Part shown: positions 23,746 to 34,030 of the stretch, piece after piece
How positions within the stretch are numbered: position 1 is the first letter of the stretch
How the letters are laid out: the number at the start of each line of letters is the position of its first letter
From: Paraphaeosphaeria minitans
Taxonomy: Eukaryota; Ascomycota; Dothideomycetes; Pleosporales; Didymosphaeriaceae
DNA: 64,000 nt
NCBI GenBank assembly: GCA_015832175.1
Contig: WJXW01000013.1
Location: 496,001 to 560,000 of the forward strand
Direction: 5' to 3'
Program-made: the position numbers and the translations under genes
The notes under the pieces: model-generated
The model's input: the letters and a program-made list of their open reading frames with translations, nothing else
Databases searched by the model: none
What the model was told of the DNA's origin: nothing

Positions 23746-23835
23746 CCTCCTCCTCCTCCTCCTCCTCCTCCTCCTCCTCCTCCTCCTCCTCCTCCTCCTC
23801 CTTCTCCTCCTCCTCCTCCTCCTCCTGCTCCTGCT
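23746..23835 (+). repeat. (TCC)n trinucleotide tract
   Basis: About 27 TCC/CTC units with rare interruptions (TTC, TGC). It lies about 220 bp before the small gene at 24057. The poly-Arg frame on the other strand is an artefact of this repeat. Confidence 0.95.
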
Positions 23836-24056
23836 CGGCTTTACGCGCACTTGACCTGCTCATCCGTGGTGAGCTTCCCAGCTACATATACGGCGGCGTC
23901 CCGGCAAGAAACTGACATGGCCGCAGTGCTGCTCCCTCTCCACGACTCTTCGTCCTCGGCCAGTCTGCGTACCCCCTCGTCGTCCTCGGTCCATCTGCAT
24001 CCCTACCTACTTCCTCGGTCCTCACCACCCACGGCCGAACCGCATCCCAGCCAGCC

Positions 24057-24227
24057 ATGGCCGCTCCAGGAACCTGCACGCACACGTGGAAGATCATCAA
24101 GTCCGACACAAACATCATCGTGTGGAACTGCAATGGCTGCCACTCGGGGCCTCATCCGTTCATCTACGAATGCGAGAAATGCAAGGTGCAATACTGCCGT
24201 CCTTGCACATCCAAGCCCCGGGCCTAA
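24057..24227 (+). CDS. Small cysteine-rich (zinc-ribbon-like) protein, 56 residues
   Basis: A complete uninterrupted frame from ATG (24057) to TAA (24225). It starts MAAPGTCTHTWKIIKSDTN and contains WNCNGCHSG, then YECEKC and YCRPC: a Cys pattern C-x2-C-x10-C-x2-C-x4-C-x2-C with His nearby. This looks like a shortened ZZ or C1-type zinc-binding fold. The dense, ordered Cys/His pattern is very unlikely by chance. No signal peptide, no membrane segment. Function unknown; small single-zinc-finger proteins can act in protein-protein contacts, but nothing here shows it. The gene stands alone in a gene-poor region, about 220 bp after a TCC tract. An upstream non-coding exon cannot be excluded. Confidence 0.6.
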   Translation: MAAPGTCTHTWKIIKSDTNIIVWNCNGCHSGPHPFIYECEKCKVQYCRPCTSKPRA

Positions 24228-27200
24228 GTAGGTATGTTGAGCGCCCGCCTTCTCATGGCACCCCTGTCTCTCGCACGTGGCCGGTCAGCCAGGCGCGAAA
24301 CGCCTCCGCGATTTTGCGTCTTTCCCCTCTCCCCATCCCAGCACGGCGACTTGATGGAGGCGGCAAGCTGGACGACGGATTCTCCATGACCGTGGTGGTT
24401 GTTTAGTGCCAATGCTGACTCGCGTACAGATGCTTTCCTGGTGTGCGTGCGCTGCTGCAAGATTGATCGACAACCCGAACCCAGCGCCTCGGATTTGTAA
24501 ACCCCGGCCACTCGAGATGCATCTGCCATCCTGGCACCACTCGCATGCCACCTCTGGCCATGCAACCCCCCAACCTTTCCACCATCTATCCTCTTCGCAC
24601 CCGGCCATCTCTGGCACTTCGTACATCCCCAGGTCTTTCTCACTCGTACGGCCTTAGCATGGCGTTTCGGCGGCTTCCAGCTTCCTCTTCCGTGTCACAC
24701 TGGAGTCAGGGCGGCGTTTAACCACTTCATTCCTCTCTTGGTCTTCGGTAGATCGGTGCACAAAAGCAACAGCATTCTAGAACGGTGTCAGTGGTGGCGT
24801 GGGGAGGGGGAACGGGGGAGCCTCCACGTTACATTCTCACCGCCTGTCTCCACCATGCCATTGGCTGGTGCGTCTGTTTCAGCGGTTTTCTTGTACCACC
24901 CTTTCATCCCATCTAATGTACTCTCACGGCTCCGTCTACTCACGATTTTCCTTTTTTACCCAGCGTTACCTGCGCATATTCGGTACCCTACTCTGGAGTC
25001 TGCATTCAGCGCCGCCGGTTTTGCGGGCTGATTCTTTTTTTTTTTTCGTCTTTTTTTTTCCTTTCTCTCCTTGTACTCGGTAGTTTGAATGGAGACGCGC
25101 ATTTTCAGAGTCGCTTTACTGCAGCCGCCCGATCTTCAACCCAATCCAGCGAACGCGTTCGCCCTTTCGAGCTTTACACACGTCTGCTTTCCGTTGTGGG
25201 CACATTCACCATGCTAACTGTACCACGTCACGAATTCAACGTCCGCTTTTTGCTGTGGGTACATTCACTATGCTAACTGTGCTTTGTTCTGAATTCAACA
25301 TCTGCTTTCTGTCGTGGGCACATTCACCATCCTAATTGTACCACGTCACGAAGTTAACATCCGCTTTCTGTCGTGGGCACATTCACCATCCTAACTGTAG
25401 CCTGTTACAATTTTAACATCCGCTTTCTGTCGTGGGCACATTCACCATACAAACCATACCCTGTCACGATTTTTACATCCGCTTTCCGACGTGGGCACAT
25501 TCACGATGCCAACTGTATCCCATCCCCATGTCAACATGTCACGCCCAGCCTTGCTAGGTACATGGGCAGCATCACTTTACCGTCTTCTGCCTTGACAGCA
25601 TCCTGAAAGACCGAACGCGGCATAGGCTCGGACACACCCCGCAACTTTGGACTCATTGTACCTGGCTCGCCCAATCCTACTTCGCGGAGCAGCTGAGCGC
25701 AATCTCTGGAGATCTGCTTGCCAGTTGCCCGCTCAGAGGTACTCGCGGCGAGCACCGCCTTCGTGGAAACTACTCGCCAATCTCACTGACTAGCTGGCGT
25801 CACCTGCTCTCCAGCTCCCGGAAACACCTGAACGGACAGAAACGGCATCAAGAGCGACCCGCTCCATGCCGAATCACCAGGATGCCGGGGTCGCAACCCG
25901 ATCGTGAAGTCGAGGCAAGCTGAGGCAAGCCGAGGCAAGCTGAACAAAGGGTTGGTGTGCTTCAGCCTTAGGTACCGTACGCAAAAGCCAAAATGCGGGG
26001 CCTACGGCTGCCTGCGAACAAACGCAACCCACGAACGGACGCATCCGCTACTTCATGCACCCACATCTGAACTGGAACACGTCATGCAACGCCTTGTGAA
26101 GGGGGCAGGGCAGGATTTACATTAGGAGTGTCATCAAGTGGGGAACCGTGGTGTTGACTTCGATGCGAACCATGGCACCTTCCCCTGGGTTCAGTGCGGG
26201 GGGCATTCAATGCACGGACTCTTCAACGCCCCACCTCCTCTCTCCCTTTCTCAATTTCACCCTCTCGTTACTCGTACCTTTCATTGCGCATTCCCCCAAA
26301 TCTAGCGTTCTCCGGAATCTAGAATGACCTGCTAACGTGCTGTCGTACATGATCAACCCGGCATGCTTCCAGTTTGCGGGGATGGGGCCAACATCCTTCA
26401 GAGGAAGGCCGGTCTATCCGACTTTACATGACCTTGATCAACCAAGTAGCTCATTCATTCGCTCATTTCCTTGATGGGGGCCGCTTGGAGCCTCCTACAG
26501 CCATGGTACGACGGAACACTAGTCTATCTCAGTAGGCAGGTACGGTAAGCACAATGGGCGGCATTGGCCTAAAGAAGCTAGGTAATCAGGCTCTCCGTCC
26601 TTTCGGCCCCCAGTGAAAGCATGGCCCATATAGACCTGCCCCGCCCTCAGAAGCCCGGCGTTGCTCTTGCTTCTGCTCGCCATCTTTCGCAACAGTCCAT
26701 TGCCGTGTGTAGTCGTTGCCGTGTCCTCTTGCTTCTTACCATTTTGTGTTCCCTGCCACGCAAGCAAACAATCTGCTCAGCCGCACCCTCTACCTAGGTA
26801 CCTAGGCTCGGTTCCTTCACTGCGAACCACAAAAGCCCGCGTAATAACGAGCTCGGTTTCCGGCGATGACAGCGCCAAGGACCCGCAGGAGGAGTTGAAC
26901 GACTTCTGGAAATAGCCTCGTCACGAAGAAGCCCTCCAAGGTCACCGACATTTTACCCGCCACGCCTACACGCAAATCTTATGCCATTGCAACAGATGCC
27001 CAGTCGGCAAGAGGGATAGATGCTGCTCTGTATCCTACGAATAACCTGCGAGATCTGAAGGGAATTAAAAGGAAGATGTCGAGTTAAAAACATGGAAGAC
27101 AGAGAGGAGAGGGCGGGAAGAAAACAGAAGGAAGAAGCGGAAAATAACAGGGCTAGGATTATAAGTACGACATCCGACATCAGGCCGACGAGTCGAACCC

Positions 27201-27901
27201 TCGTTCCAACATCAAGGGAAAGCGGTCCAAAGCCTACTCCTAAGCAACCAAAATAAACATTGCCGGGCGCGACGATTGGCAGTGTTGCAATGGCGGTCCG
27301 ATCTGTTGGTTCGATGTGAGGCGGGTTGGGGCGGGTTGGCGAGAGGTGATGGTTGGGCCGGTCAATTGCACGTTGAGGGGCTTGAAAGTGCGTGGCGGGT
27401 TCGGCGGCGCGGTGGAATGGTAAGAGGAAGCTCTCGATGGGGTGTGTGTGTGCGCGGGTGGTAGGGAGTGTGGTACAGAACTGTCATGCTAGCTAACTCG
27501 AGTGTTTGCTCGTTGTAGATGCACTTGCGGGGTTGAGTCATGGGTTGTGTGTGCTACAAGGAAAGTACAGCTTCTGTGGTCGCTATTTGGCGGGGAGATG
27601 GCATCATGGTCGTTTCTCCCAGTCGCTCGAGATGGTACCTACTTTCCAAACGAACCGGTAGCAAGCCTAAAACTTCCCCTTCGAAACCCATGCAGCCATG
27701 AGAAATCCCAATTGCACCCTTCCACCGTAAGCCCCAAGCCCAAGCGAGGCTGGACCCCATACTCCAATAAATCACGGTGTCACACCCATCCTTCCCCTTC
27801 CCATGTTTACCCCAATCACGGTCTCGAATCCCACCTCAAACCCGATCCAACGCCTCAGCCCAGAAGCTCACAATCGTCGGTGATGGCCATCTCTAGCCCA
27901 C
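24228..27901. other. Gene-poor region with 59-bp repeats
   Basis: Holds T-rich tracts near 25032-25062, the 59-bp repeat array (25183-25537), and AGGCAAGC repeats near 25912-25940. Short frames occur throughout, none with recognisable protein features. TACCTAGGTACCTAGG occurs near 26790. An inverted T-arm-like sequence near 27185 is not a tRNA. Confidence 0.45.
25183..25537 (+). repeat. Degenerate 59-60-bp tandem repeat, six copies
   Basis: Copies start at 25183, 25243, 25302, 25361, 25420 and 25479. Each begins with C(C/T)GCTTTC..., continues CGTGGGCACATTCACC, then a variable CTAACTGTA, and ends with TCACGA...AACAT. Copies differ by about 10-25 percent, so the array is old. No open frame spans it convincingly. 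Confidence 0.9.
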
Positions 27902-28288
27902 TTATGCACTTGGAGGCGAGCCCAGAAGCCTCCCTCTCTCGCCTTCGCCTTCACCTTCGCCTTCGCCTTCGCCCTCACCACCCCAAACCCGCCTATACTC
28001 CCTTTCCCACCTGCCAACCTCGCACGCGCCCCAGACCAGCCAGACCACACCGCTCAGTAGCACAACACCGCCCAGGATCCAGACATTGTCGTCCATCCAC
28101 TGCACGAACGCAATGTCGACGTGGTTAGCCGCCGAGATCGAAGCGGAGACGGCGGAGTTGGAGGTGGAGATGGACTTCAAGAGGTGTGTCACACGGCTGC
28201 AGATGGAGCAGGTCTGGGCCTTGCATGTGCAACTCGAGAGATAGCAGGTCGGTTGGCGGCCTTCAGGACAGGATATTCTGTGGCCCAT
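27902..28288 (-). CDS. Possible small Cys-rich single-pass membrane protein
   Basis: A 128-codon frame starting with a true ATG (28288). Its N-terminal part has six cysteines in about 25 residues (CPEG, CYLSSCTCKAQTCSIC), then a polar helix with Ser/Ala, one strong hydrophobic segment (VWILGGVVLLSGVVWLVWG) and a tail with seven Gly-Glu repeats. Ordered Cys, one clean membrane segment and absence of long good frames opposite make it plausible. The Gly-Glu tail comes from a simple GGCGAA repeat. I do not recognise the family, and no introns or neighbours help. It may be an orphan or chance frame. Confidence 0.35.
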   Translation of the reverse strand: MGHRISCPEGRQPTCYLSSCTCKAQTCSICSRVTHLLKSISTSNSAVSASISAANHVDIAFVQWMDDNVWILGGVVLLSGVVWLVWGACEVGRWEREYRRVWGGEGEGEGEGEGEGERGRLLGSPPSA

Positions 28289-30559
28289 TTCCGTACGTAT
28301 GCTAGTGTGTGGCGAACCAAAGAGCAGAGTTGGAGTGACTACAGTAGTAAGCAGAAGTGCGTTCTTTTTGTATTCTTAGTACAATCTGACAAGTGTGGTG
28401 GGAAGTCGAGAGACCATGGCCCGGGGGGTTAATGTGCCAGAGTGGGATTTAAAAGTCGAAGTGGAAGTCAAGGTCGAAGATTTGTCATTTGTGCGTGAAG
28501 AGTATTGGGCCCGTGTCTCGGAAAAGTGACGGGTTGTTCACGGGGTGGCTCCTCTCTATCCACGGCGGTGGTGTACTGGCTCTCTTCAAGATAAAGCAGA
28601 GCCCAAATGACGTAGCAAAAATGACTGGTCGAACGCGACGCGGGCTCATTTGCCAGATGGTCCGTGAGTAGTACCCTGGATAGCGAACTGTGCAGTTGGT
28701 ATGTTGCTCCAGGTGACTTTTCACCATGGAAATATGCATCGGAGAAGGATTTCTTGCTCGGAAGGAATCACTTGTCGTGGAAGGTGGTTCACGGCAAGGC
28801 AGCGCCGCTATTCTTGAACGTGGCACTGGCATGCGCGAAAGAAGCTACCAGCGCAATCAAGAGTCTATCTTCCCTGCAAGCAGTCACATTTTCTCAAGAA
28901 TCCACTCGTCATCTTGGCTCTGGGCGATTGGAGCGTTTCCGTGTCCCAGCTCTCATAGTCCCGCCCTTGCTCGCTGGGCTTGAAACTGCGTCACATCCCC
29001 TGTCTTTAAAAGTTTTCATCGTTGACTCCCTTAGCCAAGTTGCCCCTTGCAAGTCCGCCTCAGGTCCAAACTCTTTCCCTTTTGTGCCCTCTGGTTCAAG
29101 TAAACTTTGGAAGCCATCCTTCGCCTCTGAAGGGAAGCTTCTCGCTAACTCGAAAGCTTCCTGGTGCTTGTTTATGCGTCCAAGGTCGAATAAAGTCTCC
29201 AGAGTGATTTCATGGTGCTTTGATAAGATCATGCGATAGCCTACGAAGACAGATTTCGGTCAGAGATCCGCGTCCTCCAATCCTTTTTTTTAAACTAAAC
29301 TTCCTCTAGGATTACCGAGACCCTTCCACTAAAACAGCTCCGACATACCGAGACTACAGTAGTTATCCACTGTTTTGTTTCGTAACACCGGTCGGCTTGA
29401 CCAGCAATCTACAGTTTCCAGGTTTATTCAGGGGCTGTAAAAGGAGCAAGCTATAAAAATCTTTGAACGCCCCCTGTATCTGTGTTGTTGTGGACAAATT
29501 GTCACCATAAGGCTTGGTATCATGATCTGAAGTTGATTGGCAGCCCCAAGGGCCTTCTGCCTAGACTTTTCGTTAACAGCCAGATCGTGTTTTTCGTAAG
29601 TATCACCAAAACCTCTGAAAGTATCGATAAGCATTGCTTCGAGAGTAGTCCCAACTGTCTTATTATAGGCTTCCGATGCAACCGAAGGGTTTGTAGTACC
29701 TTGCCAAGATACTTCACGATATCCATTGTCATTGTCCTCACTCCACTTGAGATCGCCATTTGTAACACGAGCAAGCAAAGCAGCGTTTTTGCCACGATCA
29801 GACATGTAGGAGGTGCTTCGTAGGGAATAGAATCGCCAAGAGTTCCCCCCCCCCCCAACATCGTCAACCTGCTTTCGAAATCCTCCAATCATCCCGCTCG
29901 CGATCTGGTGAGCTCGAGACGACGTGGCCCGCGATTTGGCCAAAACATCGTCATTTACCTAGGTGGTTGATCACATAGCGCGGGATTCGCGATAGATCCT
30001 CCGCTGGGGGTTTGGAGAGGATGCTGACCCCGCCAGTTAATCTCCATTGTGCGTCGGATTCTGCAAAGGTAGGCGGGTCTGTGGCGACAAGTCTCGTGGG
30101 GCGGTCCTAGGTAGAAGAGTCGCGTTTCAACCCCCCCCCCCCCGCCTCCCCGCGAACAAGCAAAGTGCAGCGCAGTAGTAGGTATAGACCACGAAATAGA
30201 CCGTGGGTAGGTACCGTACCTATCCCATAGCTGCACGGGCCGCGACTCGGCGCTGCTGTGTTCGGCATTGCTTTTACACTGGCCTACCTACCTACCTAGC
30301 GCATGCATGAGTCTTTTTCGTGTGCGTCGTGTTTCTTTTGGGAAACCTATCACCGCGCCTGCGCTCACCAAAATTCCTCGGCCTCTCGACGCAGCAGCTG
30401 CACGAGTCCGGACGCAGCATGGCAAAAAAATAGCAGACGGGAAGCGAGCGGTTCGCGAAGAACTCGGCTTCGCGGCTATGATGCTGACGATTACCGTACG
30501 GTAGATATACCTAGTTGAGAGAAAAACACGACGTCTTGCGATTGTTAAATCTCCATCTC
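28289..30559. other. Intergenic, possible gene relics, homopolymers
   Basis: Contains a 107-codon ATG frame on the minus strand (28909-29232) and an interrupted minus frame (29428-29892) with normal residue composition but no recognised family. Two C homopolymers (29845-29856, 30131-30143) and (CCTA)n at 30282-30298 are present. Not annotated as genes for lack of support. Confidence 0.4.
30131..30143 (+). repeat. C homopolymer (13 nt)
   Basis: Uninterrupted run of 13 C. A similar 12-nt run lies at 29845-29856. Both are possible assembly-length errors. Confidence 0.85.
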
Positions 30560-32125
30560 TCAAAGCTCAGCCTTCAGCCTCCTCTCCTGCTCCTCTCCCT
30601 CCCCAGGCCCCTCTTTGCCCGCCGTCCTCGTGTTCCCCCACCAGTACACCCCCATAATCACCCCCGCAACCACAATACTCACCCCATATAGCACCAGCAC
30701 CGTCATGAACCCGTTTTATACTCCGGCGCATCTTTCTTCCTGAAAATCTGCTGGCCTGCTAGACCTCCAAGGTTGCTCCCAATGACCACGAACGCAAGCC
30801 CAATGCTCCGCTTCGCAGGCGTCTCCGCGTTCACGCTGAGCCACGCATCGTTCAGCCCCTGCGCGAGTGCGTTGCCAGAGCCTAGGAATGTGAAGATCCA
30901 GTAGCGCGTCCACTTGTCTGCATGCAGGGGGAGCCCGTACAAGGTCCCCGCAAAGGCCATGCTCCAGGCGAAGGCGACCATGCACCACGGCCCGCGGAGG
31001 CGTGTGGCGTCCGAGGCGTAGGAGATGGCGAAGGAGAAGACAACGACGAGGAAGGAGCTGACTGAGTTGAGAGCGTTGGCTTTGGTCTTGGAGAAGCCGA
31101 TGTTCTTGATGACCGTGGGGCCGTAGAGCTGGAGGCCGCCTTTGGGCGCGAGGCTGACGAGGTTGAGAAGGAGATGGAGCCAGAGGCGGGGGTCGAGGAA
31201 AGCAGCGCGGACTAGGGGCCACGACATGTCGGCTTTTGCGCGGGAGGTGGAGTTTGTGCGGGTAGTGAGGACGGTTCTGTCGAGGGACGTGAAGAAGTCA
31301 AAAGTGCCGTGGAAGGGTTTGGTGTGCTGGGGGCTTCGGGGCAAGAAGAGAACGAAGATGACGATAACGAACAATGTGAGGATGCCCTCGACTGAGAAGC
31401 AGTGAGCGTTAGCGGAGCTCAGATAGGTCATATGTGTAGCTTACTGATGAAAAGCCATTGCCAACCCGAGAGACCGCCGCGACCGGCAAGCTGCAGGATG
31501 CCAGATGCCAGCAAGGACCCTATCGCGGTGGCAAAGTAGTTTCCGAAATAGAAGACGGCGGTCCGAAGGGCGAGCTCATCTCTCGTGTAGAACAGGGAAA
31601 GTACGTATTGGGCCCCGGGTATATATCCGCCTTCGAAGAGACCCAAGAGGAAACGCGTGGCGTAGAATGATGATTTGTTCGTACACCATGCTTGTGTCAG
31701 AGCAATGGTGCCCCAAATCCCCAGCTGTCCTGTAAGCCACAGAGGTGCGCCAACCTTCTGAAGCACAATGTTCGAAGGCAGCTCGGCGACGATAATACCG
31801 GCGAGCATGAGTTGGTTTCCGAGGTTAACGTCGTCCGTTGTTATGCCTAGATCTTCGGTGATGGTGTCTGTAAGTGCGTTCGAGATATTGCTGCGGTCAA
31901 GTTGCAGCACGAAGAACCCGAGGACGAGCAAGGGCATCAGGTACAAGTCAAGCCTATGAAAACCATACGTCAGTATATGCACAATCGATCGAGATCTCTC
32001 CATACTCACTTTCGCACAGCCCTACGCTTGTCGCCCACACTCCAAGGCACACCTTCTTCTGGACATGTCGAGTTCGAAGCGGAAATCTGGAGCCCTTGAT
32101 CTTTCTGCTCGATAGATGCAGCCAT
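30560..32125 (-). CDS. MFS anion:cation symporter (Dal5/allantoate-permease type), frameshifted near C-terminus
   Basis: Membrane permease of the fungal Dal5/TNA1 family, which imports organic anions such as allantoate, nicotinate or pantothenate. Exons on the minus strand are 32125-32010, 31953-31445 and from 31391. The protein has DLYLMPLLVLGFFVLQLDRSN in helix 1, TRFLLGLFEGGYIPG near helix 4, and SNLGGLAGQQIFRKKDAPEY before helix 12. In the given sequence the frame then hits TGA at 30705-30703 (after YKTGS). Moving one base, after the GGG at about 30707-30709, gives GFMTVLVLYG and a normal last helix plus an Arg/Glu-rich tail ending at 30560. So one G seems missing: real truncation of helix 12 or a sequencing error. 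A TATATATA motif lies about 85 bp upstream. Divergent from the sulfatase. Confidence 0.85.
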
Positions 32126-32612
32126 AGTATGCGAAGACTAAACGAATATGATGTATTCGTTAGTCAAAGTGGGCACATTCGTCGGGTGCCACGCGCTTGG
32201 AGACTTTATATATAGGCCCTTTGTGATAGTCCCTCCACAGAGAAACCCATCACGCAATTCACTTGAACATAAACGCGATTAAGCTATGGTCGTTAGAAGG
32301 AGTGCGATGAGTTTGTCTGTGATTCCATAGCGCATTGTGGGGTATAGGGCAGCCGTTAGCGTCGGAAGTGAGCGTCGGAGGCGAGCGTCGCGACACGCAC
32401 AGAGACAATCATCGGCGGTGAGCGTCGGCGGTGAGCGAAGATAGCGGGCCGATAATGCAGGGAGTTGGAGTTGTACCTGCACAAGCCATCTGACGTTGAC
32501 CTCAATTCTTTTGATTTACCTTCTCGTTTGCGGGATACAATCGAGGAAACATCCCCCAGCCATAACACTTCGTTCTGCTCGCAGCATCCAAGCAACGTGC
32601 GACCACCTCACC
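32126..32612. promoter_or_regulatory. Shared divergent promoter, permease / sulfatase
   Basis: About 490 bp between two divergent starts. It holds a TATATATA motif near 32205-32212 on the permease side and four 13-bp CGG-containing repeats in the middle. The arrangement suggests joint control of both genes, perhaps by the Zn2Cys6 regulator next door (inference). Confidence 0.5.
32361..32437 (+). repeat. Two pairs of 13-bp CGG direct repeats
   Basis: GTCGGAAGTGAGC (32361) and GTCGGAGGCGAGC (32374), then two identical TCGGCGGTGAGCG units (32412, 32425). All contain CGG, the triplet bound by Zn2Cys6 proteins, at fixed 13-bp spacing. Confidence 0.75.
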
Positions 32613-33950
32613 ATGTCAAAAGACCCGAGCCGACCGAACATAGTCCTGATCCTAGCAGACAACTTAGGATGGGGAGAGCTGGGCTGCTATGGAGGAGGCG
32701 CATTGCGCGGAGCACCCACACCACGCATCGACCATCTTGCGACGGAAGGCCTCCTACACAATTTCAACGTCGAAAGTGACTGTGTCCCCACGCGCTCGGC
32801 CTTGATGACAGGGCGCCATCCCATACGAACAGGCTGCCTCCAATCAGTGCCAGCCGGATTTCCCCAAGGTCTCACACCGTGGGAGAAGACACTTCCTGAA
32901 TGTCTGCGCGAAGCCGGATACGCCACTGCCCACCATGGAAAATGGCATCTTGGAGATATACCAGGAAGGTACCCTTCTGATCGAGGTTTCGATGAGTGGT
33001 TTGGGATTCCGAGGACGACAGACGAGAGCCAGTTCACGTCCGCTCTTGGTTTCGATGCTGAGGTTGCGGAGCTGCCTTACATCATGCAAGGCATCACCGG
33101 CCAGCCTTCGACGGACGTCTGTGTCTACGACCTCGAAAAACGGAGACTGATTGACGAAATGTTGGTGGAGAAAAGCAAAGACTGGCTCTCAAGAAAAGCG
33201 TCAGCGGGAGCTCCATTCTTTCTGTACCATCCGCTCGTGCACCTACACTTTCCGACGCTGCCACATCTAGACTTTGTAAAAGCGACAGGAAATGGCGATT
33301 TTTCGGACTCGATGGCTGAAATGGATTTCCGCGTGGGCCAGATTTTGGACCACATCGATGATATAGGGGTGCGCGATAACACGGTTGTGTTATTCGCCTC
33401 AGATAACGGACCAGAATTTAGACCGCCCTATCGTGGCACCGCAGGGCCATGGTCGGGCACCTATCACACAGCCATGGAAGGCAGTCTACGGGTTCCATTC
33501 ATCATACGATGGCCTGGGAACGTGCCGCAAAACGTAACCTCGAACGAAGTTGTCCACGTCACGGATATCTTCACAACCGTGCTAGCCATGGCTGGGACTA
33601 CAAAGCCTGATGATCGACCCATTGATGGCATCAACCAAGTGAGCTTGTTCCAGAGCCCTGCCGTGGAGAAAAGTAAGCGGGAAGGATTTCCATTCTACAT
33701 CAAAGACGAGTTGAGGGCGATCAAATGGAGGCACTGGAAACTTCACTTAGTCTGGGAGCCAAAGGTAAATCAATCATCGGGGAAGCTGGAGTCTCCATAC
33801 CTTTTCAACACTCTTCGGGATCCTAAAGAGGAGAGTGATATCCTTGCGTACAACACGTGGGTGTTACAGCCCATAATGAAATTAAGGACTGAGTTTCAAA
33901 AGAGCCTGGCGGACGACCCTGCTCGTGCTCAGCTCGGAACTAGAATGTAG
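32613..33950 (+). CDS. Sulfatase (arylsulfatase-like, Cys-type)
   Basis: Single-exon gene for 445 residues that hydrolyses sulfate esters. It starts MSKDPSRPNIVLILADNLGW, carrying the metal ligands Asp16/Asn17. The signature CVPTRSALMTGR has Cys57 in the place of the formylglycine residue. HHGKWHLG (about 107-114) supplies Lys/His, and FASDNGPE (Asp264/Asn265) supplies the second metal pair. No signal peptide, so probably cytosolic and dependent on an importer; a permease gene is divergent from it. The frame is open upstream but has no ATG, so the start is firm. Cys-type sulfatases need a formylglycine-generating enzyme or another activation route; that gene is not in this window. Substrate unknown. 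No introns, in contrast to most neighbours, which would also fit bacterial ancestry. Confidence 0.93.
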   Translation: MSKDPSRPNIVLILADNLGWGELGCYGGGALRGAPTPRIDHLATEGLLHNFNVESDCVPTRSALMTGRHPIRTGCLQSVPAGFPQGLTPWEKTLPECLREAGYATAHHGKWHLGDIPGRYPSDRGFDEWFGIPRTTDESQFTSALGFDAEVAELPYIMQGITGQPSTDVCVYDLEKRRLIDEMLVEKSKDWLSRKASAGAPFFLYHPLVHLHFPTLPHLDFVKATGNGDFSDSMAEMDFRVGQILDHIDDIGVRDNTVVLFASDNGPEFRPPYRGTAGPWSGTYHTAMEGSLRVPFIIRWPGNVPQNVTSNEVVHVTDIFTTVLAMAGTTKPDDRPIDGINQVSLFQSPAVEKSKREGFPFYIKDELRAIKWRHWKLHLVWEPKVNQSSGKLESPYLFNTLRDPKEESDILAYNTWVLQPIMKLRTEFQKSLADDPARAQLGTRM

Positions 33951-34030
33951 GCAGTAGATCATATAGAAAATTATACCCTAAGATTTTTCTACAGTCATGG
34001 GGTTGATACAATTGATGCAAAATGCGAGTA

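Larger units (their letters stand above)
19067..24056. other. Gene-poor region with minisatellites
   Basis: About 5 kb. The left part (19067-19470) is the PRPP synthetase promoter, with GGTGCGGTGCGGTGCGG repeats near 19227. Two minisatellites follow (19481-19600, 19703-19857). From 19900 to 23700 many short overlapping frames exist on both strands, the longest being a minus-strand frame of about 248 codons at 20743-21489. None has family resemblance or coherent splicing. GGTAGGTATCTAGGCCAG repeats occur near 22960-23010 and GGGGGCTGGGTGCTGG repeats near 23052. I see no transposase or reverse-transcriptase motif and no LTR. Confidence 0.5.

Noticed and set aside
23539..23850. Poly-arginine reading frame on the minus strand
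   Set aside because: It is only the translation of the TCC microsatellite.
27170..27250. Possible tRNA (GGTTCGA with 5-bp stem on the minus strand)
   Set aside because: The loop starts with GG instead of TTC, and no acceptor, D or anticodon arms fit.
28909..29232. 107-codon minus-strand ATG frame with normal composition
   Set aside because: No family, signal or splice context; kept only as a possibility in the intergenic note.
29428..29943. Minus-strand frame with TTG start and a C-homopolymer
   Set aside because: Some coding-like composition, but no ATG at the start and no known domain.
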